Below, in pieces: positions 22,601 through 35,200 of a DNA stretch of 64,000 nucleotides. The notes below the pieces were generated by a model. That model searched no databases and was not told the origin of the DNA. It saw only the letters and a list, made by a program, of their open reading frames with translations. Every line of letters begins with the position of its first letter. The first letter of the stretch is position 1. This DNA comes from Rhynchonema sp. JSB1_4 (lineage: Eukaryota; Nematoda; Chromadorea; Monhysterida; Xyalidae). The stretch is from positions 1 to 64,000 of the forward strand of contig JASAMV010008944.1 in NCBI GenBank assembly GCA_030248065.1, written 5' to 3'. The translations under genes were made by a program, and so were the position numbers.

Positions 22601-24734
22601 ACGGGTTCGGATCGCAGGGATTGGTCGTCTTATCGCCTGCAATTATAGCTGGTGCCCTGAATACTGCCACGCAAATCGTGTTATAGTCTGTTGATTATAT
22701 TTCGACATAGTGTATAAGCCCCATTCAGCGATGTTTGGAGCGGGCTGGGTCGACGCCATTCTAAATGAATGTTTCAGGCATTGCCAACTCATTCGCAGAG
22801 CCATTGAACATTGTTGGTGTTGTGCGATGACAGGCCACGTGTTTTTGCGCCACGCGGCAAGCAATGTTCAATCGGTTTTTTGCCTGAGTTAGCAATGTTG
22901 AAACATTCATTTAGAATGGCGTCGACCCAGCCCGCTCCAAACATCGCTGAATGGGGCTTATACACTATGTCGAAATATAATCAACAGACTATATCATTAG
23001 GTATTGGTCGCACAATGACCATATAAGAATTCATCAAAATCAATCCTGATTTTCACGTTCAGTCAATCTTAACTACTGTGCTATTTGTGATTCTCACAAA
23101 ACATTTTCAGCTGAAAATAATCTAGCAGATCAACCACGTTGCCGCAGGTCTGAAACATTCTCTTTACTACGTGTATTGTGTGTGATCGCGCAACGCAACG
23201 TCATTGCCCCGTCACTAGCCTGCTTTGCGATTCAGGAAAAAAATTTGACCAATTCTTATAAAGTCATTGTGCGACCAATATGCTGTCTGAATGGTGAAGC
23301 GGTCCTGTTTGGACATGGGGTTTGGACAAGGTCATCTTCGGTCTAATGCACCATTTGCAAAAACAGCTGATAGCGTCTTATGCTCGTGTAAAACATGCCT
23401 GCTCGTGCGAAAGCACAATAACGTTCGCAAAACTGGCAGTTAGTAGCCCCTTTTCCACAAGCTTCGTATATAAATGAGAGAGAACGCACGGTATTCACAA
23501 ATGGACATCATCTGATTCTGTTGACTTTTTGATTGACTGCCGTAGCTCTTCAGGTAAGAAGCACCATCCATGGCCGTGCTGAGAAGGCGTGTTGCGTAAT
23601 GCCCTGAAGTAATTTTGTTAAGTTTGATCAGTTTGAAATTAAAATTTTAATTAAAAGCATAAATTTACGCGGGTGGTTGGTAAACCAAGTTGTTGCATTT
23701 CGACGGTCCATCATTGCCAAGTATCTGAGCACGAAATTTCCGTAAGTATGTATTTGTTCAAATTCTGCAACTGCGATTCAAAATCAAAAACTCCCAACGT
23801 TCCGCCATTTGTGAGCCAAAATGTGTAGTAGTCATCGGTCGCATTTTGGGCTGGATATCGTTTGTCCCAGGCACGGGCGGTGCTGATCAGAAAGTTGTTG
23901 ATGGTCTGAAACATCAGGTCGTCCAGTTCAATCTTGGGTATGCTCATGATATCAAGGTTGGTTGATCGCTTGGGTCTCATTGCTTTTTTGGCGGTAACGT
24001 AATGTGGCGCTCAAATACAAATTAAATGATGCCGCTAATCTTCCGATTCCAAGTGAACAAGTTTTACACGACTGATACATAATGTATTAGGGGCATAAGT
24101 AAATCTCGCAATATCTTCGACGCAGCAAAAGGTCATTTGACCTTGCTTAGATCCGATCCGATCAGCCATTAAATTTTGTATTATGTACTCACAAATGACG
24201 CGGCCAACAAGTCCAGCAGCGTCTCATTGCTGCTGGTGATTATATGTCCTTTGCCCAAATGCGTGCCAGTCAGAGTGGGACAATTGTTGGTTGTCAGTTT
24301 GTGGTAGATGTTTGTCGTATTCCCCGTGTAGCAAATGTCGTTCTCGAAAACGTGCGGCTCGGCCAGAGCATTGCATTCCGACTCCAGTGCTGTAAGCAAG
24401 TGCATGCGTTCAAATGTATCGTTTGTGACCCTCTGAATAGTGAATATTTTCGAATGACGTTTTGGTCTTCAATATTCCGTTTATCTCTCGGTTGCTATAC
24501 CCTATAGTGAATATTCTTGATGAGTCCCATCCCAATCATGGTCACCACAAGTACGGTAGACCGTACACAATTGGCGTGCAGTTCGACTCCGGTTTCTGTG
24601 TTTGATGTATTTGTACAAAAATCTGAGCATGATCTTTGAAGTACTGTTAAAACGGCCATCTTCATCGGCATTGAAAACTTACAGGCATAGCAGCCGGTCA
24701 CTGTCAACAGAAGGATCCACAACAGTTCTTCCAT
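19684..24734 (-). CDS. Probable secreted protein: EGF-like, sushi x2, C-type lectin, PAN-like
   Basis: Tentative single gene. Exon 24683-24734 encodes a signal-peptide-like start (MEELLWILLLTVTG) and joins in frame to 24193-24389, which is N-glycosylation rich. A further coding stretch near 23700-23980 has unclear ends. 22538-22636 is EGF-like (NPCDPNPC...QECVPN). 22068-22205 and 21913-21999 form a sushi domain (YSCRQAGS, VRCAGPNTWEPRYGC). 21665-21751, 21485-21575 and 21314-21401 form a second. 21151-21226, 20963-21088, 20759-20886 and 20552-20664 read as a C-type lectin domain (DYWFGLVNN...WAP, final Cys pair). 19684-19934 is PAN-like (CSFECLVANGCLAFN, WRYYE) and ends in TAA. One donor (20758) is weak, and linkage of 20.1 kb to the PAN exon is unproven. 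Adhesion or recognition role inferred from domains only. Confidence 0.5.
22683..22994. mobile_element. Long-arm foldback element
   Basis: Arms of about 105 bases, almost perfectly inverted, from ATAGTCTGTTGATTATATTT to its inverse, around a centre of about 100 bases. It lies in an intron of the modular secreted gene, just before M1 copy 5. Confidence 0.9.
23002..23280. mobile_element. MITE M1, copy 5
   Basis: TATTGGTCGCACAATGACCA and AGTCATTGTGCGACCAATA termini; complete copy. Confidence 0.87.
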
Positions 24735-24739
24735 AGTGA

Positions 24740-25910
24740 AACGTCAAAGACGGGCTTCTCTCACCAAAATACTTTGTTTTCACATCAACCGCTGACAAAT
24801 ATTGTATATGCAGTTGCAACCAAAATAGGGATTACGGTACAATGTAGCTGCCAAAAGCCAAATGAGCATCGTAGTTGGTTGGCTCCTATATTGGCGGTAG
24901 GCATGGACACGAAGCAAACACAAACATACAGGCATCGGTTGGTCGACATCGACAATATTGATACATCAATCAAATGCAAAGTCATTGGCATAACGGCAAG
25001 CGGGCATATGAGAGCATCATTCGAAAACATTTGCTCTCTGTTTTATTGCTGCATGTTTGCTTCGTGCTTGCAAACATCATCAGCCATCCGCGCAGAGCGA
25101 GGGAAAACAGTGTTACACCACGACTCGATACTTCGTCTGTGCTCCGCACTTTGCACGTGAACCATGATTGAGGGACCGACCATGCCCCTACACCCTGACG
25201 TGTAAAAAATTCGGGAAAAGTGCAGATCTTAGATTTGCATTTCACTACCATGTGCTACGGTCACAGAATATTTATGTGATGTATTCTGTCGTAAAAATAT
25301 GCATACGAGTCAAGTTTAGGACGACCGAACAAAAAGTAAGGACTGGGTTTGGATCCAAGCTCAAACAAAGCCTGTGCATCTGATCAGGTGAAGGAGTCTA
25401 AGAATTATGTCAACACAACAATAAACCATAAATTTGCCTTTTTGTATATCAAGGGTGTTTTACTTCACTATTTTCTTAATTTTTTATTTTTTCAATATTT
25501 TGTGAAACCCACCACTATTGATTGGTCTCCTCCTCCACCCCAAATTGTCAAAGAAAATTTTGAACAACCCCTCACGAAAATGATCAAAGATCGAGAAAAG
25601 TGATACCTAAATTGCGAATGCTGACGCCATCGAAGCTTTGGATTGCGCAATGCTCAAGTGATCTATTCGCGACATTCCGCTTTGATCGTGTTGTGAAAAT
25701 CCGATGGTTAACTGCGATGCAAGTGTCAAATGTGTGCGATAGGAAAAGGAGAAAACCGGTGATCTTGAATGATCAACCTTCAACTTCAGGGTCAGGTTGG
25801 TTGTTGATTGCAGAGGTCGAAGTCGAGCCTTTGGGCTTTTGGTTCGGGTTTTTCCGGGTCGGGCCGGGCAGCCGAGCGCAGAATGATGCGGGGTTGGGTC
25901 GGGACCAGTG
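24740..25910. other. Gene-free stretch
   Basis: No exon, repeat array or RNA gene that I can support between the start of the secreted gene and the first hAT-like element; only short overlapping open frames. Confidence 0.5.
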
Positions 25911-25919
25911 CATACAGTG

Positions 25920-26335
25920 CAGTGTAGTACTTGGTCAGGGTGTTGACGATAGATAGATTGGGACCCGAAATGTGTTGACGATAGATAGATGGTGGGGGGG
26001 TCACCAAAAATCAAGGCATAGTACATTGTACCAAGTTGGTAATAATGTGTAAATATTAATGAAAATGTACTTAAATGTACTAAATCCGCGCGTAGCGCGC
26101 GATTTTTTGCTTATTTGGGACAAAAAATACCGATTTTGAGCCATTTTGAGGCAAAAATACCCATTTTGGGGTCGAAATGTGTTGACGATAGATAGATTGT
26201 TCCCAGAATTTGTTGACGATGGATAGATTTGCCCATAAGTGTTGACGATAGATAGATGAAATCAAAAAGTGTTGACGATAGATAGATGAATTTGGGGGGG
26301 GAACCCCCCACCCCCCCCCCCCAAGTACTACCCTG
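25920..26335. mobile_element. hAT-like MITE H1 (TGTTGACGATAGATAGAT units)
   Basis: Ends CAGTGTAGTACTTGG and CCAAGTACTACCCTG, flanked by the exact 8-base duplication ATACAGTG. Holds six or seven copies of TGTTGACGATAGATAGAT. A second partial copy (26337-26388) follows immediately, so H1 probably landed in or beside an older relative. Confidence 0.9.
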
Positions 26336-26859
26336 ATACAGTGTAGTGCTTGGTCAGGGTGTTGACGATAGATAGATTGGGACCCGAATTCCAATTAATA
26401 AAGTGCTTTTCACCCAAATTTCACCATTTTCCCGTTCAACCCGTCCTAAAATTTGCGCTGCGCGCTTTTGAAATTGGTGGTTTTAGCTTGAAAATAATAA
26501 ACTTCGTTCCAAAATCGCTACTTCAATTTTGAGATCGCCACTTGGGATGGGTCAAGTGGAGATTTTCGCTTTTGAAAAAATAAGCTCTATTCGCATTCAA
26601 CCACCTATGTTTGCAAGCGAGCCGTTATTTAGCGCAATGAAACATATTAGTGAGGGAACAAACGAACGAGGAACACGAAATTTCAGTCAATGAGTAACTT
26701 GCTCTTGGAAATGGCGTCCCGACGCTTGAAAGGGCCGAAATTAAAAATGTTTCGTTCATAAATGACAACAAATACATGGCCAAACAGCTTTAGCACATTA
26801 GCGCGAAATTTCGAGCAACTACGATAAACACGCCCAAGAGCGATTTTGACAGCTTCATC

Positions 26860-27324
26860 CAGTGTAGTACTTGGTCAGGGTGTTGACGATAGATAGATTG
26901 GGACCCGAAATGTGTTGACGATAGATAGATGACCCAAGTCCGAAATCTGGGGGGGTCGACCCAAACTTGTTGACGATAGATAGATGGTGGGGGGGGGGGT
27001 CGCCAAAAATCAAGGTATAGTATAGTGCATTAAGTAGGTAATAATGTGTAAATAGTAATGAAAATGTATATAGATGTACTAAATCCGCGCGTAGCGCGCG
27101 ATTTTTTGCCTAAAAAATACCGATTTTGAGCCATTTTGAGTCAAAATTGTCCATTTTGGGGTCGATTGTTGTTGACGATAGATAGATTGTTCCCAAAATT
27201 TGTTGGCTATAGATAGATTTGCCCATAAGTGTTGACGATAGATAGATGAAATCAAAAAGTGTTGACGATAGATAGATGAATTTGGGGGGACCCCCCCCCA
27301 CCCCCCCCCCCAAGTACTACCCTG
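26860..27324. mobile_element. hAT-like MITE H2 (TGTTGACGATAGATAGAT units)
   Basis: Same termini as H1, flanked by the exact duplication GCTTCATC. Closely matches H1, including the CGCGCGTAGCGCGCG block near the centre. Confidence 0.92.
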
Positions 27325-27780
27325 GCTTCATCGTCATACTATACTCATGGTCCAAGCCCCCAAAATACAAATACCAGCACACCGTGCACCAACCAAAACC
27401 ATTGTCATGTCAAGAAAATTTTTTGTTATTTTGAGTTACTATCCAAGGAAAATAGGCAAGGAAGTTTCAGACACGCGCAATTTCCTTGTGTGAAATCATT
27501 CTAAGTTCTCTAATAACGCTCCAAAGCACAATAAGGCCCCAAAGGTAAGAATTTTGCGCTAAAATTGCAAGTTTTCGACGAAAAAAAACAGCCGAGGTCG
27601 GTGTCGGAAAAATTTGAACTGTCGGTATCGCGGTGTCGGCGTGTTTTTTCGTCGGTGTCGGTACTTTCCAAAAAAGCGTCGGTGTCGGTCCACATGACCG
27701 ACGCCGATCCCTAGGCCCCCCAAGGTACACTAACTGCCGCGACCAAGGTACACTAACCGCCGCGCCAGGTACACTAACCG

Positions 27781-27930
27781 CAGGGTAGTACTTGGGGGTG
27801 GGGGGGTCCCCCCAAATTCATCTATCTATCGTCAACACTTTTTGATTTCATCTATCTATCGTCAACACTTTTGGGCTGATCTATCTATCGTCAACAAATT
27901 CTGGGAACAATCTATATATCATCAACAGAA
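27781..27930. mobile_element. Truncated inverted copy of the H1/H2 family
   Basis: Begins CAGGGTAGTACTTGGGGG and carries four ATCTATCTATCGTCAACA units in the opposite direction, the last one decayed. The other terminus is missing. Confidence 0.85.
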
Positions 27931-28017
27931 CGTCCATGTTGGTGGATCGATTTCGAACAGTAATCGTCATTTGTAAAGTTTTTCAAGGTTAATGTTCTTG
28001 ATCCCAGTGCCAACTAA

Positions 28018-29045
28018 AGGCCCAACTATACTTCGTTCTCTGACGCAACAAGAACAAGAAATTCGTGTTCTTGCTTCAACCTGTTTCGTAGTGCCTTTAT
28101 ACTTGCCTGAGAACGCGCAACGTGAAACAGCCAAAAAAGTATAAACGCGTTCGTGGCGAAACACGACGAAACACCCAAATCCTGTTCTCAAGAGAACAAA
28201 TAACAGAGTTGAAATTTTTCAACTTTGTGATTGTTCTTTGGTCATTTTCTTGTCGTCAAGCGCAATTCAGTGCTGTTTGTGACATTTGTTGATGGTACTT
28301 GAGTGATTGAAGTGGAAAAAGAAAGAAAAAATTAAAAAAGTTCAGAAAATGACAAATGTGTACTGACCCCAGGGCGGTCTCGAACCAGTCAGTGGCGGAC
28401 CAGTGTGTTTGGGCTGGCGAGTCAACGCACTTCCACCATGACACTGGACCGTGGTTGTGAAGCGCGCTAATCCTTTATAAGAACCAACCGAGTGCTGCTA
28501 ATGCGGTGCTGATAACGTTATGCTGTGCGTTATGCGCATTGTGTGTGTGTGTGTTGTGCACTGTATGATGTGTGGCGGGCGGATAACGTATTATGTTGCC
28601 TGACACAGCAAGTTGACAACCCGATCGCGTCCATCAGATGGTGGAGGCATAACACACCAAGTGTTGCCGAACTTTTTGGACAAATACGTTCTTTGTTTAT
28701 CAAACAGTGTTTCAGTTTGCAAGATCAAATGAAAGTCGATAAATCGTTGCTTTTTGAGCCACCCTAAGTCTCATGCCCCGTCCCTCAGATAAGCGTGCAG
28801 CAGCGCTCCCTAAATTTCTGGGGCAGCTGGGGGCTTCATGAAAATTTGAATTTTTCTCTTTCATAGCGTTTGTTTCGTCCCGGAACATGGAAGAACAATA
28901 GTTCCCTCGTGAAACAACGCAACAAGCGGCAACAGTTGAGAACAAAGAACAAGCCGCAACTCAGTTCTAGCTTGTTCTTGTTCCATCAAGTTCTTGATGT
29001 TCTTTTGTTCTTTGTTGCGTCAGAGAACGAAGTATAGTTGGGCCT
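28018..29045. mobile_element. Harbinger-like element E5
   Basis: Ends AGGCCCAACTATACTTCGTT and AACGAAGTATAGTTGGGCCT with TAA on both sides, then subterminal GAACAAGAACA-type words. About 1 kb. On the minus strand 28362-28442 contains a perfect B-box-like GGTTCGAGACC in a tRNA-like setting. The 80-codon open frame at 28525-28767 (+) is not recognisable. Confidence 0.85.
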
Positions 29046-29283
29046 TAATGATGCAAACAGAAAAATGAGGTCGAACACCCAAAAAAACAATAGCGGCGGG
29101 CCCGGTTTAAGTAGTGTAATTCAGTCGAAAAAAGTTTTTCCCAAATTTTGGGTGCAAATGCGTTTGAAACGCGACTGAAAGCTATGAGGAAGGAAAGGAA
29201 CAAGTGCAACAACCCATTCAGCATCAAATTTGCCGTCGACCTCAAGTCAGCCGGTGAGAAGCGGAAAGAAACCGAAGAACACA

Positions 29284-32200
29284 ATGGCAGCAACTCAAAC
29301 CACGAGCGCTGCGAAAAAGACAACCCTGAAGATGGCAACCGGTGGTGGTGGAGTCGCACCAACAACGTTTGCATATGTTGGTGTGATTCAGAATGGAGCC
29401 AGGTGAGCTGTGAAAAACAGAACTGTCATCCCTTCCCTACATTATCAAATTCTATTCTTGGGCATTTACAATTCGTATTCATGTTTTTGGACAGTCCTGA
29501 TGTTTCATTATTATCGTGAAATTTTGAAGCAGCTTTTATTGTTTAACAGGATTTGCCACATTCAACTGGCACTGGAGGTGCAAAATACAAAACAAACAAA
29601 CAGAACAGAAAGCTGTGGCGGATCCAGCTTTCGGCCAAGGGGGGCCAAATCCCAAAAGTCATTTTTGCATAGGGCACATTTGATTTTTCAAAAATCGTTT
29701 TTATCTTGTGCTTGTTTGTGTTTAGGCTATTTTAAGCCACGCACCATACAAAATGAGAGCATCGCGCGAAAGTTTTGCGCTTTTTGCATGCGCGACAGCC
29801 AAATCTCATGGAAATGACCTCCAAAATTCAGACAGCTTGTTGCTTCATTAAAATTTTGAATTTTAATCAACTTTTGAAATGTTCGTTAACAGGGACACGT
29901 GCAGCTTGCCAGCCAGCCTTGCGCAATGTTCAGAACTGCGCGTGATCAGCATTCGGGTTCAGAACCTGACTAACTGCGAGCCGTATTTTATTGTGCGACA
30001 GAGAATTTTGAAATTTACTATACCACATGTACAGGGAGAAGGAACCACTTTTGTTCAATCGTTGGTCTTAATCTATATGCTGACTATGAAACATTTCCTG
30101 CTGGTCAGCAAAATTGTCTTGAAATCTCAGATAGAGCAAACCACTCTGTTGCACCAAAGAGATGGGAGGCAAGGGCTGCTTTTGGGACACCACGTGCCTT
30201 TACCAACCCTGCTCGAACAAAAACTATAGAAACCGCCAATTATTCCAGAGGTTTCGGCAAGTCGGTGTTTCTGCGGTGCAGCAACACGGCCTATCTGTTC
30301 AACTGCTCCGAAGGTACACAACGGCTGCTGGGTGACAATGATGTGCCTGTGAATCGGATCACCAACATTTTCCTGACCGGATCATCTTGGGACAAAAGCG
30401 GTGGCCTGGCGGGTCTGATGCTTGGCTTGCAAGTGAGTGCTAGACATTGCTCGCTTTTCTATAATTGCATAGGTTCTCATTTTGCCCATTCACTGGCGTC
30501 AAGCTTGGTAATCGGTCGCGGGATATTTGTTGATGAACGGTGTTTTGACGAACGAAAAACTCAATCGGTTCGGTTCGCTGCTACACCCGAAAATGCCCGA
30601 CTCGCAACCCACAACCCCTATGCATTGTGAAACCGGCCGAAATACATATCCCGCTGTCACGCAACCACGTGCCAGTGCCGGACCGTTCACCAATTTTAAT
30701 TTCGGCTAGGAGTGAATTATTCATAATAATAATTAGGCTTGTAAATTCAGGCATCACATGTGTCCGAATTTACGGTGCACGGACCGCGCAACGTGCAGAA
30801 TGTGATCGATACAATTCGACCGTACGCTGACACGCGGCAAACAATTGTGATGAAATCGTGCTCGTATGACAAACAGTCGGTGTTTGATGATAAGGTCCGA
30901 GAATTGTTTTTCGCAGTTGCGAAAATCTGTTCGTTATGTGTATAAGGACAGCCTCTGCAGCTCTTTCGACCACATGCTTCAACCAAAACAAAAACAGACA
31001 ATCCCCAAAAAACTGCGAAAATTTTCCAAGTTGATTAAGCCCTTTTCTCGGCGCTGACCTCATATCATATATTTCCAGGTGATCAGGGTGGAATCGATTC
31101 CAATATTCGGCACAAATATCACCGACGCTGAACTGGAAAATGAAGCGGAACAATCTCAAACCGGTGTGATTGCGGTTTCATTTTCTTCGCGTATTTTTCT
31201 TGTAATGAGCCAAACAATGACAAAGGTACTTTTGTAGGCAAAACTGAAGATGGCTCAGCCGAGGCTGCTGAATTGGCACAGGCTCAAGAACATCTCACAC
31301 CGATGGGATTGACTTTGAAAACATCGCTCGCAGATGTGAATGGTTAGAGGGAATCCGCGACAAATGCCATTACTTCGATAAACTAAAATATGAATTGAAA
31401 GCACAACAACTGAAAGCGCATAGAAGCACGATGTAGTCAGTCATACTGCATATTCTTTTAAGCTGGTCTTTTGTTATTCAGGCGACGAAAAAATCGAGAC
31501 GGATTCGCACGTGAGCATCTCGTTTCTGGTGACCATTAGACCGAAATTGGCCAAAATCGACGCCAAAGCGTGCATGCGGCTGAAAGTGCCGTTCGGACCG
31601 TTGATCGGAGAGTTACAGGATGGAAAGAGTGTGACATTGAGTGATGGGAGAGTGATTAGACCCGAACAGGTAACAGAAAACGCCTGAGAGATTTGCTTGT
31701 TTGACATACATGAGCAAAGTTAATAAAAGGCGGATGGCAGACTGTTTCTTTATCGGCTTTTGGCAGACGGAGACGGAATTTGTCATGTGTTATTTAGGAC
31801 CGTATTTTGTGATGGACTTGGCTCACTAATTTTGAAAAGCGTAAAGTTATTCGTTTGAGTTAGGAATACAGCTTTTACACCGGTCAAAATCAGTGCGTCA
31901 ACCGTGCCGCGAAACACGGCCCGAGCGAGACATCGACACAGTCCACATCCATTCGCCATTTTTTCGGTCGCAGTCAGTGCGGGATTTCGTTGCCTTTTAG
32001 CTCAAAAGACCGATATTTTCTATCATTCCGCAGGTAATCAAAGACGTGCGCCAAGATCCCGAATCTGTGCTGGTGGTTGATTGTCCATCCAGCGGATTCC
32101 TGTCGGCGTTGACCTCAAGCCAACAGTTGAATGAAATTAAGCAACAAAATGTGACACTGGTTGTGCACTTTAGTGATGAAAATGTGTATGACACGGCCGA

Positions 32201-35200
32201 GTATCAGGATTGGATGACATCTTTCGGAGACAGTACCAAGCACATGGGTGAGTTTATTTTCCACTAATATTGGTCGTTATCAAACGTGGTTATTGATTCA
32301 GCCTTGTTTACCACAAAGCAAAAATTTTGACCTGCGTGAAACGTTTTCAGTGCATGCGGGCATTTAATTCCACGTTTGACATCGACCTGATCTGAACAGA
32401 AAAATGCAAAACTTATATTTCCGAATTTTTCAGTTGTGAATGGTCGTGCGCCGAGTGTGTGCCATGTGGAAAAGACCATGTGGCATCAGGCGCATTTGCA
32501 CGCTGTGCATCCATTGGTGTACCCGAAATTGCACTACAGGTAAGAAGGTCAGGTGATCGGCAGTTTATGTGAGAAAATTGACGTATAAATACAACATGTA
32601 TTGTGCTTGCACCAGTTTTCGTTGAGCAGAACATCGTCAGTAAGTGCTCGACGTGCACACGTGGCATCAGAGTTGATTCTGAACTTTCCTTACTTGCCTT
32701 TTGGCAAGTTGACTGACAATATTTGAATGCCACACAAACTATTATACGTTACTTCCCAATGCTGTAAATTCCCTTAATATATGCTTGATATATGGCAAGT
32801 AATCAGAAAAGTCACTTGCCAAATGGCAAGTAATCCAAAAATCTGCTTGCCAAACTGAGAATTTACTTGCAAATCGCAATTGTCTATTAGAAAAATATTC
32901 CCTCACCACAGACAAACCGGTGAGAGGGGGTTTTATGCCGGTGTCAAATAGGGTTAGAGAGATGTCGGCTGTCGGGTGTCGGGTGCCAAAAAAGTGTAGG
33001 TGTCGGGTGTCGGGTACCCCCAGATGTCGGGTGTCGGGTTTTTTCGGACCCGACACCCGACACTTACGGTTCAAAACATCAGTATTGCTGAGAGAAGAAT
33101 TTTGAGAGAAAATTTTCTTCGAACCAAATGTTTCCGAAGACGCAGAATGTGACATTTTGATGTCTATTTCGTGTGAAAATACTTGAATTCAGTGACTTGA
33201 GCCAAAAAATTGCACTCATGATGCAAATGAGCAAAAATTTGCCTGTTTTTGTTCCAAAAACAGGTGTCGGGTGTCGGGTTTTTTTTCAAAAACTAGATGT
33301 CGGGTGTCGGGTTTTTTGCAACTGTCGGGTGTCGGCTTTTTTCTGAGATGTCGGGTGTCGGGTACTTCTAGATGTCGGCTGTCGGGTGTCGGGTACCCCC
33401 CCCCCCCCCGACCTCTAACCCTAGTGTCAAATAATACTCCTTGTGCCAACCTGTTTTTATTTTTTAGTTCAGTTCCTGCCGACGACCAACAATCATGTAC
33501 ATCCGCCAATGTGATGTTTGCCCAACCAAAACTGCGATTCTGGCTTCGATCTCGACATGGTTCACGTTTCGATCTGACTGGTCTTCATAATGAAGACTGG
33601 ATCACACCCGATCACCCTGGAGATTCAGGCGCTATCGCACCGGTCGCGCTTCAAACTGCGCAATCGGAAGCGCAATCGCAATCGGATGGAACGGGGAAAT
33701 TCTCTGGTCAGTTTGTTTCCAACGTAAATATGCATGTGACTTTGTCTTTTTCTATCCTGTTTTTATTTAGGCCTGCTTGAGGAAAGGCGGACACCCAGTG
33801 AAGAGGCGGTGGAATACTGCCGAACACTGCGTGAATTTGGTTTGTTTGTTTGATGTCTACCTGCACTACCAATGTGTGACGTGGTTGTTTCGCAGCATTC
33901 AGTTTGGTTGCTGCATTGTTGATTTTATCATTTTCGGGATCACGTTCTGGTGCACTGTCCGTCTGTGAAAACAAGACTAACACTGTCAAGTCACGGCTGT
34001 TACATGACTTTTTTAGAATTCGCCACCGATTTCGTTGGCGAGCGTTACCCCGAAGTTTACATGTTGGGTACATGCTCAGCCGTACCGAGTAGGTATCGTA
34101 ATGTGAGCGGCATTTGGGTGAATGTCAATGAAACATCATCCCTGTTGATGGACTGTGGTGAAGGTGGGGTTTCGGATGCTTGACACGATTTAGCTTATTC
34201 TTTGATGATTTTTGTTTGACTGACATTGGATGATCAGTGTGATCTGGCCTTGCTTGATCATGCGATGTTTTGCAATAAAGATATTTCGCAATTCACCGAT
34301 CGATCATTCAGCTAATGGAGAACTTTCACGCTGGTTAAAATCGATGTTTTAAGTGCAGCTCAAAATGTACATAATCCAGACAAAACGGGACCGGGCCGAT
34401 CAACAAGTTTGGCATTTATGTTTTTCCAGGCACCTACAATCAACTGTACCACTTGCTGGGCCCTGACAGATGCGATCTCACGCTGGCAAATCTTAAATTT
34501 GTCTTTCTGTCGCACATGCATCAAGATCATTACTTGGGTATTTTCACTATGTTGAAGGAACGACGAAACGCGTTGCGCAGACTTGGTTGGCAGTATTTTC
34601 TTCGAATTGCTTTGTAATGTGAATTGTGTAACGTGTTTTTAATTGCCCGTTTCGACCTGATTTTGTAGACTGACCCGGGCGGTGCACCCGGTCATCGTCA
34701 GTGTGAGTTCAGCACATGTCCGCGAATGTGGCACCAGAAACATCAGCTAGCTTGTTGTACGGTCGCATCAAGCATCGCTACTTTAAAATTCAATTTTCCT
34801 TCGCAGGTCTGCCTCACACGCCGATCTACATGATGGCCAGTGCGCTGATCTTCAATATTTGCAAATTATACGATCAACTAATTGAACCGCTGGGTAACTA
34901 CGCCCACAAAATTCACACGAAACGCACAGACATTGAAACATTGGACAATGCAGCTAAATGCGCTGGTTGGTGGATGGTAATAAGGGTGTCGTTGGGAAGA
35001 GTTACATGAGAAGTCAGCTCACGGCTCAGAAATATGCGAATATTTTGAGCAGTTATGATGCACGATAACACCAAGATCGATTATTGGCAGCTAGATTGGA
35101 TCACGTGTGCACCAACTGATTTTTCTTTTTCCTGTTCGGTCACATCATGACTTTTTGTTCATAAATGAATGGCGATTTGGAACAATTGGATGTCATCAAC

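Noticed and set aside
3334..23280. M1 elements as tRNA-derived SINEs
   Set aside because: The reverse strand has an A-box-like TAGCATAGTGGTTAAGG, but clear terminal inverted repeats and no 3' tail favour a MITE.
25607..26026. 139-codon minus-strand frame
   Set aside because: Overlaps the H1 array and shows repeat-derived YRQH peptides; no conserved domain.
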